Source of the DNA: Methylocystis sp. KS32
GTDB taxonomy: Bacteria; Pseudomonadota; Alphaproteobacteria; Rhizobiales; Beijerinckiaceae
Assembly: GCA_002862095.1 (NCBI GenBank)
Contig: PHSQ01000001.1
Span: 1,054,001-1,118,000 of the forward strand
Direction of reading: 5' to 3'
Length of the DNA: 64,000 nucleotides
The translations under genes were made by a program, and so were the position numbers. This document shows positions 47,820 through 56,229 of the stretch, one piece after another. The notes under the pieces are model-generated. The model did not search any database. It was not told the DNA's origin and saw only the letters and a program-made list of their open reading frames with translations. Each line of letters starts with the position of its first letter. Within the stretch, counting starts at the first letter, position 1.

Positions 47820-47853
47820 CCATCACTGCGGCTCTGGCGCGCCGCAGTGATGG
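47820..47853. promoter_or_regulatory. perfect 12-bp-arm inverted repeat between yqeY and carA
   Basis: CCATCACTGCGG-ctctggcgcg-CCGCAGTGATGG in the 79-bp divergent intergenic. Confidence 0.75.
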
Positions 47854-47866
47854 GCATAGAGCGGAC

Positions 47867-49063
47867 ATGAGCGTGGATCAAGACAAAGCGGCAGGTTGGG
47901 CGGCGCCTTTGCATACCGGGGTATTGGTTCTGGCTTCCGGCGAAGTCATCGAGGGGTTTGGCGCGGGAGCCGTTGGCGAAGCGACCGGAGAAGTTTGTTT
48001 CAATACGGCGATGACCGGATATGAGGAAATTTTGACGGATCCCTCATATGCCGGGCAGATCGTGACCTTCACTTTCCCCCACATCGGCAATGTCGGCGCG
48101 AACGACGAGGACGTCGAGACCGTCGACATCGAGAGAAGCGCGGGGGCCCTCGGAGCCATCTTCGCCGCGCCCTTGAGCGCTCCCTCGAGCCATCGCGCTC
48201 AAGGACATCTCGCCGATTGGCTCGCGGCCCGGGGAATTATCGGACTCCATGGCGTCGACACGCGGGCTTTAACAGCGCTGATTCGTGAAAAGGGCATGCC
48301 CAATGCGGTCATCGCCCATTCTCCGGAGGGAAAATTCGATCTCGAAGCCCTGCGCGCCAAGGCGCGGGAGTGGCCCGGAATCGCCGGCATGGATCTCGTG
48401 CCGACGGTGGGGACGAAGCAGAGCTTCGATTGGCGGCAGACTCCATGGCGCTTGGGCGCCGGCTATGGCGAGCGCGCCGGCCCCGCGAAATTCCGGGTCG
48501 TGGCCATCGATTATGGCGTAAAACGGAACATTCTTCGCCTTCTCGCCGAGGCGGGCTGTGAAGTCGTGGTTGCTCCGGCGACGATGCCGGCGACGGAAAT
48601 CCTGGCGCTCAAGCCGGATGGGGTGTTTTTGTCGAACGGCCCGGGCGACCCAGCCGAGACCGGCAAATACGCCGTGCCTGTGATCCGCGCGTTGTTGGAA
48701 CGCATGATTCCCATGTTCGGCATTTGCCTGGGACATCAGATGATGGCGCTGGCTGTTGGCGCGAAAACCCGGAAAATGCCGCAAGGCCATCATGGAGCCA
48801 ACCATCCGGTGAAAGACTTTATGACCGGAAAGGTTGGGATTGTTTCTATGAATCATGGTTTCGCCGTCGATCGCGACAGTCTTCCAGCCAACGCGCGCGA
48901 GACTCACCGTTCGCTCTTCGATGGGTCCAACTGCGGCATCGCTCTGAACGACCGGCCCGCGTTTTCGGTGCAGCATCATCCTGAGGCTTCGCCCGGCCCC
49001 CAAGACAGCCATTATCTCTTCGCGCGTTTCGTCGAATTGATGGCGAAAGCAAAGGCAGCCTGA
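47867..49063 (+). CDS. carA: carbamoyl-phosphate synthase small subunit
   Basis: NTAMTGYEEILTDPSYAGQIVTFTFPHIGNVG, FLSNGPGDP, MFGICLGHQMMALAVGAKT, VQHHPEASPGPQD. Confidence 0.97.
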   Translation: MSVDQDKAAGWAAPLHTGVLVLASGEVIEGFGAGAVGEATGEVCFNTAMTGYEEILTDPSYAGQIVTFTFPHIGNVGANDEDVETVDIERSAGALGAIFAAPLSAPSSHRAQGHLADWLAARGIIGLHGVDTRALTALIREKGMPNAVIAHSPEGKFDLEALRAKAREWPGIAGMDLVPTVGTKQSFDWRQTPWRLGAGYGERAGPAKFRVVAIDYGVKRNILRLLAEAGCEVVVAPATMPATEILALKPDGVFLSNGPGDPAETGKYAVPVIRALLERMIPMFGICLGHQMMALAVGAKTRKMPQGHHGANHPVKDFMTGKVGIVSMNHGFAVDRDSLPANARETHRSLFDGSNCGIALNDRPAFSVQHHPEASPGPQDSHYLFARFVELMAKAKAA

Positions 49064-49268
49064 GACGATCTCCAGTCAAGCAAAAGGCCGCCCAAAGGCG
49101 GTATCGCTAGTTTATCGCCGAAAATTCTCGCTGCTCCGAACGCCGAGTGGCGCAAGTAAATTCATAGGCTTGGGCAGCGTCGCGGATCCTCTCGCGACCT
49201 TGGCCGCTCCAGTCGGATCGGCGACGCCTTCCCGATAAACTTGACTGGCTTGGTCCGAGGAGCCTCGC

Positions 49269-49520
49269 CTACTTCATGTATTGGGCTCCATGCTCGGCGC
49301 AGCCGCATTTCTCGAAGCAGGCGGCAGCTTCCTGCTTGAGCTTGTCTACATTAGAGCCGTAATGCTGCTTGCCGCTGGTAAATGCGTCTTCGCATTTCTC
49401 CGAGCAGGCCGTCTGCTTGTCTGTATCGCGATCCCCTTTGTGGGTGTCGCATTCCGCGAAAGCCGCGCTAGACATGCTGACGAACATCGCAGCGGCGGCG
49501 ACAAGGGCGTAATGCTTCAT
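49269..49520 (-). CDS. small secreted Cys-rich protein (83 aa)
   Basis: Signal peptide MKHYALVAAAAMFVSMSSAAFA then six Cys: C..CSEKC..CFEKCGC. Confidence 0.7.
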   Translation of the reverse strand: MKHYALVAAAAMFVSMSSAAFAECDTHKGDRDTDKQTACSEKCEDAFTSGKQHYGSNVDKLKQEAAACFEKCGCAEHGAQYMK

Positions 49521-49789
49521 CGAGTTTCTCTCCTCTGTAGTTTAATTTTACTTGTTCAAGCCGGTGCTTTAGCCCGTGCTTGGGGCCGCGACACAGACAA
49601 CCCGAAGGACTTAATTTCCGTCCGCCCGCACCTTACACGATCTCTCTAAGCTATGGCCAGTCGGTTTTAAAGTAGGACTCCTCTTGTCGCCGCGCGATTG
49701 TTGCGGATTAAACAAGCCAGTCTAAACGCTGATCGCGACCTGCCGACGCGCTACATTTGAGATGATGACGATTCGAAAGAGGAACCTCG

Positions 49790-51520
49790 ATGTCCTACCA
49801 TGCGCCGCTCGACGACATGCTTTTCTCGCTCCGGCTCGCCGCTGGCGAGGGGGCTTTCGAAAAGGGCGGCCTTTACGAGGATCTTGGCGGTGGCGTCCTC
49901 GAATCGACGCTGAGCGAGGCCGCGAAACTCGCCGCCGAGCAATTGCTGCCGCTCGACAAGATCGGCGATAGCGTGGGCGCGCGTTACTTCGACGGCCACG
50001 TAACCACCGCTCCCGGCTGGCGCGAGGCTTACGCCCAATGGATCGCCGGCGGATGGAACTCTCTCGCGGCGTCGCCGGAATATGGCGGCCTTGGCCTGCC
50101 GGGGCTGCTCGGCGCCGCCTGTATGGAAATATGGAACGGCGCGAACATGGCTTTCGCGCTTTGCCCGCTGCTCGGTCAGGGAGCGATCGAGGCGATCGAG
50201 GCGCACGCCAGCGACGCGCTGAAACAGGCTTATCTGCATAAAATTGTCTCGGGCGAGTGGACCGCGACGATGAATTTGACCGAGCCGCAGGCCGGCTCCG
50301 ATCTGTCGATGGTGCGCGCCAGCGCCGTGCGTGTGGAAGACGGCTCCTACCGCCTAAGGGGGCAAAAAATCTTCATTACTTATGGCGAGCACGATCTTTC
50401 GGACAATATCGTGCATCTGGTGCTTGCGCGCTTGCCCGCAGCCCCGGCCGGCACGCGCGGCATCTCGCTATTTTTGGTTCCCAAATTCCTCCCCGGCGAT
50501 AACGGCCGTTTTATTCGGCCGAACGATCTGCGCTGCGCCGGCATCGAGCGCAAGCTCGGCGTTCACGCCTCGCCCACCTGCACGATGATTTATGGCGACG
50601 CCGGTGGTGCAACGGCTTGGCTGGTCGGCGAGGAGCACAAGGGCCTCGCCTGCATGTTCACCATGATGAACAACGCGCGGCTGGCGGTGGGTTTGCAGGG
50701 AGTCGCGCTCGCCGAGCGGGCTGCCCAAATGGCCCATGCATACGCTCTGGAGCGCCGCCAGGGGCGCGGCGGCGCGTCCCACGGCCAAGCCGCCGCCCGC
50801 ATCGTCGAGCATCCCGATGTCAAGCGCATGGTTTTGACCATGAAAGCTTTGACGCAGGCGGCGCGAGCGATCTGCTACGAGACCGCGGTCTCGATGGATC
50901 GCGCGCGCCGCGATGGCGATCGCTGTCGCGCCCGCGAGGCGAATGAGCGCGCGGGTCTGCTCACCCCGGTGGCGAAGGCGTTTTCGACGGACATCGGCAA
51001 CGAGGTTGCGTCTCTCGGAGTGCAAATCTTCGGCGGGATGGGTTTCATCGAGGAAACAGGGGCCGCGCAACTCATGCGGGATGCGCGCATTTTGCCGATC
51101 TATGAGGGCACAAACGGCATACAGGCCGTTGATCTTGTGGGGCGAAAGCTGCGCTTCGACAACGGCGCCGCGCTCCGCCGCGAATTGGCGGATATGTGGC
51201 GCATCGTGGAAATAGGAGCCGATTTCGCAGCCATCGACGCCGTGCGTGAGGCCGTGAACGCTCTCGATGCGGCAAGCCAGTTTCTGCTCGACGCTGATCC
51301 CTCCCTGGCGCTGGCGGGAGCCACACCTTATCTTAGGCTCTTCGCTCTGGCGCGCGGCGCGACCCTGCTCCTTAAAGGCGCTCTGGCAGGAGATCGGCAG
51401 CGCGCAGCCTTGGCGCGCTTTTTTGCCGATAATATTGCGATCGCAGCGCCTTCTCTCGCTCGGACGGTCATTAAGGGCGGCCCTTCGCTGCTCGAGGCCG
51501 GCGCCATGCTCGACGCTTAG
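49790..51520 (+). CDS. acyl-CoA dehydrogenase
   Basis: MNLTEPQAGSDLSMVRASAV, GQKIFITYGEHDL, GFIEETGAAQLMRDARILPIYEGTNGIQAVDLVGRKL. Confidence 0.94.
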   Translation: MSYHAPLDDMLFSLRLAAGEGAFEKGGLYEDLGGGVLESTLSEAAKLAAEQLLPLDKIGDSVGARYFDGHVTTAPGWREAYAQWIAGGWNSLAASPEYGGLGLPGLLGAACMEIWNGANMAFALCPLLGQGAIEAIEAHASDALKQAYLHKIVSGEWTATMNLTEPQAGSDLSMVRASAVRVEDGSYRLRGQKIFITYGEHDLSDNIVHLVLARLPAAPAGTRGISLFLVPKFLPGDNGRFIRPNDLRCAGIERKLGVHASPTCTMIYGDAGGATAWLVGEEHKGLACMFTMMNNARLAVGLQGVALAERAAQMAHAYALERRQGRGGASHGQAAARIVEHPDVKRMVLTMKALTQAARAICYETAVSMDRARRDGDRCRAREANERAGLLTPVAKAFSTDIGNEVASLGVQIFGGMGFIEETGAAQLMRDARILPIYEGTNGIQAVDLVGRKLRFDNGAALRRELADMWRIVEIGADFAAIDAVREAVNALDAASQFLLDADPSLALAGATPYLRLFALARGATLLLKGALAGDRQRAALARFFADNIAIAAPSLARTVIKGGPSLLEAGAMLDA

Positions 51521-52506
51521 AGCAAAATCCGAAAAAGTTGATAGACTTTTTCGATCGGCTTGCGAATACGCAGGCTGGTCTTGTCGCCCTCGCTGGCCGA
51601 TACTTCCGGCGGAACCGCCGTCTTGCGGGCCTTGCCGGTCTTGCTCACTGTTCCGTTGATCGCCACATGCGGCTCGATCTTGCGGGCCTTCAAGTCCTCG
51701 ACAAAGTCTTCGACATCGTAGCCCTTGTCGGCCCCCAGCGTCGCGCCTTCGGGCAGGTCTGCGGTCAATTCCGTCGCCGCCTCGCGCTCCGCCGTTCCGC
51801 TCGCACGCGTCGCGGTCGCGCCGACGACGAGACCGTTACGGTTCTCCATCAGCGCATGGCCCAGATAAGCGAGCTTGCTCTCCTTGCCCTTGCCCTTGCC
51901 CTTGCGATACAGCCGCGCATCCTTGTCGGTAGTCGAGGCGTGGGTTTCGTTCCAACGCTTTTCGGTCTTGAAGTCGCGCTCGCCGTTGCGCCCCGGAGCC
52001 GGCGGCTCGCCCGAGCCGTCCTTCGGGCGAAAACTCTTCATCGACGCGAAGGCTTTCAGCATTGTTCCATCGACGGAAAAATGCTCGGCGGAGAGCAGCT
52101 TCTTCACCTGCGGCAGCGCCAGCAGCCTCGACAGGAATTCCTGTGCGATGTCCGCGTTCAGCAGACGCTCGCGGTTCTTGGAAAAGGACGAGGCGTCGAA
52201 AACCGCCTCGTCAATCGACAGTCCCACAAACCAGCGGAACAGAAGATCGAACTCCAGCCGCTCCACCAGCTGACGCTCCGAGCGCAGCGTGTAGAGCATC
52301 TGCAACAGCGTCGCCCGCAGCAGTCGCTCCGGCGGGATCGAGGGACGACCGCCCAATTTGTAGAGCGCTTCAAAACGCGCATCCATCGCGGCGAGCGAGG
52401 CGTTGACGATCTCGCGCATCGCCCGAAGCGGATGCGCCTTCGGGACCCGCGCCCCCATGTCGACATAGGAAAAAAGAGACCCGCTCGTGCGATCCGACCC
52501 GCGCAT
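51517..52506 (-). pseudogene. IS5-group transposase, C-terminally truncated and closed by repeat-derived sequence
   Basis: PLRAMREIVNASLAAMDARF, PSIPPERLLRATLLQMLYTLRSERQLVERLEFDLLFRWFVGL, VDGTMLKAFASMKSF, LGADKGYD; ends RIRKPIEKVYQLFRILL instead of a normal C-terminus. Confidence 0.85.
51519..51560 (+). repeat. dispersed repeat family 2, truncated copy 1
   Basis: agagcaaaatccgaaaaagttgatagactttttcgat, identical core to copies at 54.66 and 56.11 kb. Confidence 0.85.
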
Positions 52507-52582
52507 GAAATCCCCCCGCCGCGACCAAGCAAGAGAATCACAAATTCCCCCAGCCGGTAGTGGGTTTTTCAGCAGCCTGCTA
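51558..52582 (-). mobile_element. IS5-group insertion sequence remnant
   Basis: Transposase ORF plus right-end gggtttttcagcagcctgctag; left end missing at the repeat junction. Confidence 0.7.
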
Positions 52583-52611
52583 GAGCGCTTATCGTTCGAA
52601 CGTCAGGAAAT

Positions 52612-52775
52612 CGCTCGAATAAACCAGTCCGGCGGCGGGTTCGTCATTGCGAGGAACGAAGCGACGAAGCAATCCAGGGGCCGGAGGCTGGATCGTTATG
52701 AGCATTCTCGCGAGCGCGGCAAGGCGAAATGGACTGTGGCGGCTCCCTGGATTGCTTCGCTCGCAATGACGTTTT
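52612..52775 (-). repeat. dispersed palindromic repeat family 1, copy B (inverted)
   Basis: gtcattgcgaggaacgaagcgacgaagcaatccagg...ccctggattgcttcgctcgcaatgacg; reverse complement aligns to copies A and C. Confidence 0.85.
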
Positions 52776-52808
52776 TCCGGCCGGCCCATGGCTTGCGAGG
52801 CGGTAGAA

Positions 52809-53792
52809 CTAGGGCGCGGCTTCGACAGCGGGACTCTGGGCCTGGGACGAGCTTTCATCCTTGCCGACGATTTCCACTTCCGCATCCTTGGTCGATTGGA
52901 CCTTAAATGTGTTCTGGTATGTTTTGCCGTCGTGGCGGGCGATGGCGACATATTCGCCTTCGGCGAGCACAAGGGACGGAAAAGCGCCGATCAGTTCACG
53001 AATCACGTCGCCGCCGGGCGTCAACACCGAGAACGAAGTGTTCGCAAGGGCTTCGCTCCCCGGTGAATTGACAAGTTTGAGAGTTATCGTGGCGGCGTGG
53101 TGTCTCAAAGTCGCCTCGATCAACTTACCGGCCGGAACCTTGAGATCTGCCGTCACCGTGGAGTTTGTCGCATTGCTGCCGCCTTGGGTTCCCTGGATCG
53201 TATCGAGCAGCGCCGAAACGATATGATAGGAGCCTTCGGGCAAGGCGATAGTCTCTCCTCCTCGCGCATTGGCGAGCACGAGCTTGGCTTCCGAGTTGCC
53301 GCGCTCGGGCACGTAAATCGAGATCGAAAGACGTTGCGGCGGTATCTTGGCTTCGCCAAGGACGTCGATAAGTTTCAGCCCGCCTGCATTGAGGACGACG
53401 CGCTCCGAAATCATCCGGCCGTCGATGGTGACTCTGCGGGTCGCGCCCGCCAACCCGAAAGCCGCATGAATGACATAGGTCCCATCAGGCAGGCGTATCG
53501 TCGGCGTCGCCTCATGGGACTCGGCGACAAGTTTGTGTTTGCCGTCGGGCTCGACCCGCTCGTCGAAAACGCGCCAAGCGATGCCCGATTTAACGCCTTG
53601 CTGGTCGGCGGGGGATAAAGCGGCGGCAAGATGAACGCCGCCGGCCGAGGAATTCTCTTTTTCGGCCTGGGTCGGCGCCGGCGCGTCGACCCTCGGCGCA
53701 TGTCCGCTTTTTTGGGCGATTTGCGCAAAGGCGGAGGAATTATAAGAAATCAGGGCCGCCAACAGCAGGCCCACGGTGGAAGCTCGGATCAT
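52809..53792 (-). CDS. secreted hypothetical protein
   Basis: Signal peptide MIRASTVGLLLAALISYNSSAFA; repeated PEGA/carboxypeptidase-regulatory-like beta segments (LPDGTYVIHAAFGLAG, LPEGSYHIVSALLD, LAEGEYVAIARHDGK). Confidence 0.65.
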   Translation of the reverse strand: MIRASTVGLLLAALISYNSSAFAQIAQKSGHAPRVDAPAPTQAEKENSSAGGVHLAAALSPADQQGVKSGIAWRVFDERVEPDGKHKLVAESHEATPTIRLPDGTYVIHAAFGLAGATRRVTIDGRMISERVVLNAGGLKLIDVLGEAKIPPQRLSISIYVPERGNSEAKLVLANARGGETIALPEGSYHIVSALLDTIQGTQGGSNATNSTVTADLKVPAGKLIEATLRHHAATITLKLVNSPGSEALANTSFSVLTPGGDVIRELIGAFPSLVLAEGEYVAIARHDGKTYQNTFKVQSTKDAEVEIVGKDESSSQAQSPAVEAAP

Positions 53793-53918
53793 GGTCTGAG
53801 GTATGACGCAAATTGGGGCGATTTGTCGACACAGCCACTGGAGCATGTCCTTAAAAAAGCAGAGCGACTAAGATCGGGACAGGCTCCAACTCCTTGCACT
53901 GGAGCGTTTCCTTGTTGA

Positions 53919-54638
53919 TCACGTGAGTCCGCGCGATCGGGAAGCGCTAAAGACGCTTTGCTTTGCGAACATCTTGTTGATGACGGAGATTTCCTCGCGC
54001 CGGGCCGTCCCCAAGCCGCCAAATCCTTCGCTGCGCGCTTCAAGGCACCGGGTTTGCGCGGGCATATCGCCGCGAAACGCCATATCGATAGCGGGGATTC
54101 CCGCCGCCGCGGCGCCGAGTATCAATAGACTTTTCGCGGTCGTCACCGGCGCTGAAAGCGGATCGAGCGCCAGCGATTCCGCTAACGACTGGGCATCGAA
54201 CGCCAGCGCCCTGAGACGGGGCGAACAACCGGCGTAATCCCCGAGCGCAAAAACCGCTTCCGGGCTTTGCGCGGCCAGGGCGACGATCGTGGTCGCTCCG
54301 TCTTGCAGGCCCGCCTCCGCTTCGAAAACCGCCAGTTTGGCTCCCAGGCGCTCGACGCTGGGTCTGCCCGTAGCCCTGTCGAGAAACACTCCGTCGGGCG
54401 GCGCGTCCTTCAAATGTCCGAGGCAGGAGTCCGCGTCCTCGATTCCCTCGATCCAGACAAATATTTCCGGCCGGTTTTTCTTTTGTCGAGCAGTAAGCAG
54501 GAAACGCAGCGCGTTTCCCCAGGATTCGCGATTGTCGGCCCGCAGGTCGAGCGTCAGGGCGTCCGCGCCGCAATCGAGAAGCGATTCCGCGTGCGCGGTC
54601 GGGTCTTCAGACAAGATCAGGTAGGATCGCGCATTCAT
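53919..54638 (-). CDS. HpcH/HpaI/CitE-like CoA ester lyase family protein
   Basis: RSYLILSEDPTAHAESLLDCGADALTLDLR; barrel-like organisation; short (239 aa). Confidence 0.65.
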   Translation of the reverse strand: MNARSYLILSEDPTAHAESLLDCGADALTLDLRADNRESWGNALRFLLTARQKKNRPEIFVWIEGIEDADSCLGHLKDAPPDGVFLDRATGRPSVERLGAKLAVFEAEAGLQDGATTIVALAAQSPEAVFALGDYAGCSPRLRALAFDAQSLAESLALDPLSAPVTTAKSLLILGAAAAGIPAIDMAFRGDMPAQTRCLEARSEGFGGLGTARREEISVINKMFAKQSVFSASRSRGLT

Positions 54639-54659
54639 CGCACAAGCTCGATTACATTA

Positions 54660-54774
54660 GAGTGAAATCCGAAAAAGTTGATAGACTTTTTCGATTAGAT
54701 TTTGCTCTATCGTTTTGAAAATGGAGCGATTTCTTATCGACCAGACGCTTCCGTCTGGTCGGAAAGCGCTCTAA
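54660..54774 (+). repeat. dispersed repeat family 2, copy 2
   Basis: gaaatccgaaaaagttgatagactttttcgattagatt...gagcgatttcttatcgaccagacgcttccgtctggtcggaaagcgctcta. Confidence 0.9.
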
Positions 54775-54852
54775 AGGCTAGTAGCGCCATTAAGGCGGAA
54801 TTTACCATAATCGACGATTGTTTTTAAATGAACTCTCCCAGGCCTCGAGAGG

Positions 54853-56082
54853 ATGGATCGTCCAATGATCGTGCGTAATTTTCTGCAGTGGGCGCAGACG
54901 GCCTCGGCGGCGCAACGAGCGGAAGGCGCGGGGGCGTTGGCCCGCGCTTATTTGTATTCGCAGATGGACGAGCGCGAACGCCGCGACGCCGAAATTGCAT
55001 TGATGTCGTTCCTCGACGACCCTTCGCCCCTTGTTCGTCGCGCTCTCGCCGAAAGTTTCGCCAGCGCCGCGGATGCGCCGCATTCGCTCGTTTCGGCGCT
55101 GGCAAACGATCAATCCGCCATCGCCGCCCCGGTGTTATCCCGATCTCCTCTGCTCATGGACGCGGAGCTCATAGATTGCGCGGCGATCGGCGACGCTTTC
55201 GCTCAGAGCGCCATCGCGCTTCGGGCGCGCGTGCCTGTCGCCGTGAGCGCCGCCCTTGCCGAGGTTGGGGTCAGAGAAGCCGCGATTTCCCTGGCCGTGA
55301 ACCCCGGCGCCGAACTGGCGGAATTTTCCATGCGCCGCATGGTCGAACGTTTTGGCGACGACGGCGAAATGCGTGAGGCTTTGTTGTCCCGGCCCTGGTT
55401 GCCCGCGACTGTTCGCAGCGAACTCGTGGCCGCCGCCGCGGCGAGTCTGACCGCCTTCGTCGTCGATTGCTCATGGCTGTCGGCCGAGCGCGCGGAACGC
55501 CTGTCGCGAGAGGCGCGCGATAAGGCCAATGTCATGATTGTCGCCGATGTGGCGATCCAGGATGGCCGCGCCGGAGTTCGCGAGCTCGTGGCTTATTTGC
55601 GCGAGTCCGGCCAGCTCACGCCCAGTCTCGTCCTTCGCGCCCTGCTTTCTCGCAACCGCGATCTTTTCGAAGCGGCGCTCGTGGAACTCACGGGAGTGCG
55701 CGAAGATCGCGTCTCGGGACAATTGCGCGACTTTCGCGGCGCGGGTTTCTCGGCTCTCTATGCCAAGGCAGGCTTGCCGATGAAGCTTCTGCCGGCGTTC
55801 AGAGCCGCTTTGGAGGCGCAACGCGAGTTCGGCGCGGTGGAAGACGGAGACGCGCGTCTCTCTCTGGTGATGGTCGAGCGTGTCTTGACCGCCTGCGAGG
55901 AATTGAACGGCGGCGAACTCGACAGATTGATGGCTTTGCTGCGCCGATTCGAAATGGAGGCGGCGCTGGAACAGGCGCGAGCCGCGGCGCCTTTGCTTTT
56001 CGAGAGCAACGCCGAGCCGGACATGAAAACGCCGCTGATCGATATGGAGGCGCTGGAAGCCGCTATGGCGGAGGCCGCGTGA
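54853..56082 (+). CDS. DUF2336 family protein
   Basis: MSFLDDPSPLVRRALAESFASAADAPHSLVSALANDQSAIAAPVLSRSPLLMDAELID. Confidence 0.88.
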   Translation: MDRPMIVRNFLQWAQTASAAQRAEGAGALARAYLYSQMDERERRDAEIALMSFLDDPSPLVRRALAESFASAADAPHSLVSALANDQSAIAAPVLSRSPLLMDAELIDCAAIGDAFAQSAIALRARVPVAVSAALAEVGVREAAISLAVNPGAELAEFSMRRMVERFGDDGEMREALLSRPWLPATVRSELVAAAAASLTAFVVDCSWLSAERAERLSREARDKANVMIVADVAIQDGRAGVRELVAYLRESGQLTPSLVLRALLSRNRDLFEAALVELTGVREDRVSGQLRDFRGAGFSALYAKAGLPMKLLPAFRAALEAQREFGAVEDGDARLSLVMVERVLTACEELNGGELDRLMALLRRFEMEAALEQARAAAPLLFESNAEPDMKTPLIDMEALEAAMAEAA

Positions 56083-56111
56083 CAATTTCTAGTTACGGCG
56101 GATTTCTCTGC

Positions 56112-56229
56112 TAGAGCAAGATCCGAAAAAGTTGATAGACTTTTTCGATTAGATTTAGCTCGAGCTTTTTGAATCTGGAGCGATTTCTTAATCTACCAGA
56201 CGATTCCATCTGGTCGGAAGGCGCTAGAA
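56112..56229 (+). repeat. dispersed repeat family 2, copy 3
   Basis: tagagcaagatccgaaaaagttgatagactttttcgattagatt...gagcgatttcttaatctaccagacgattccatctggtcggaaggcgctaga. Confidence 0.9.

Noticed and set aside
49083-49112. Possible terminator after carA (CCGCC-caaa-GGCGG)
   Set aside because: Stem is only 5 bp and no T-tract follows.
51880-51910. Short tandem ttgccc repeat as a possible satellite or CRISPR-like signal
   Set aside because: Encodes the KGKGKGK stretch of the transposase; only about four 6-bp units, no spacers.
51538-52560. 340-aa ORF antisense to the transposase
   Set aside because: Transposase frame recognised on the minus strand; the plus frame is Arg/Leu/Gln-rich noise.
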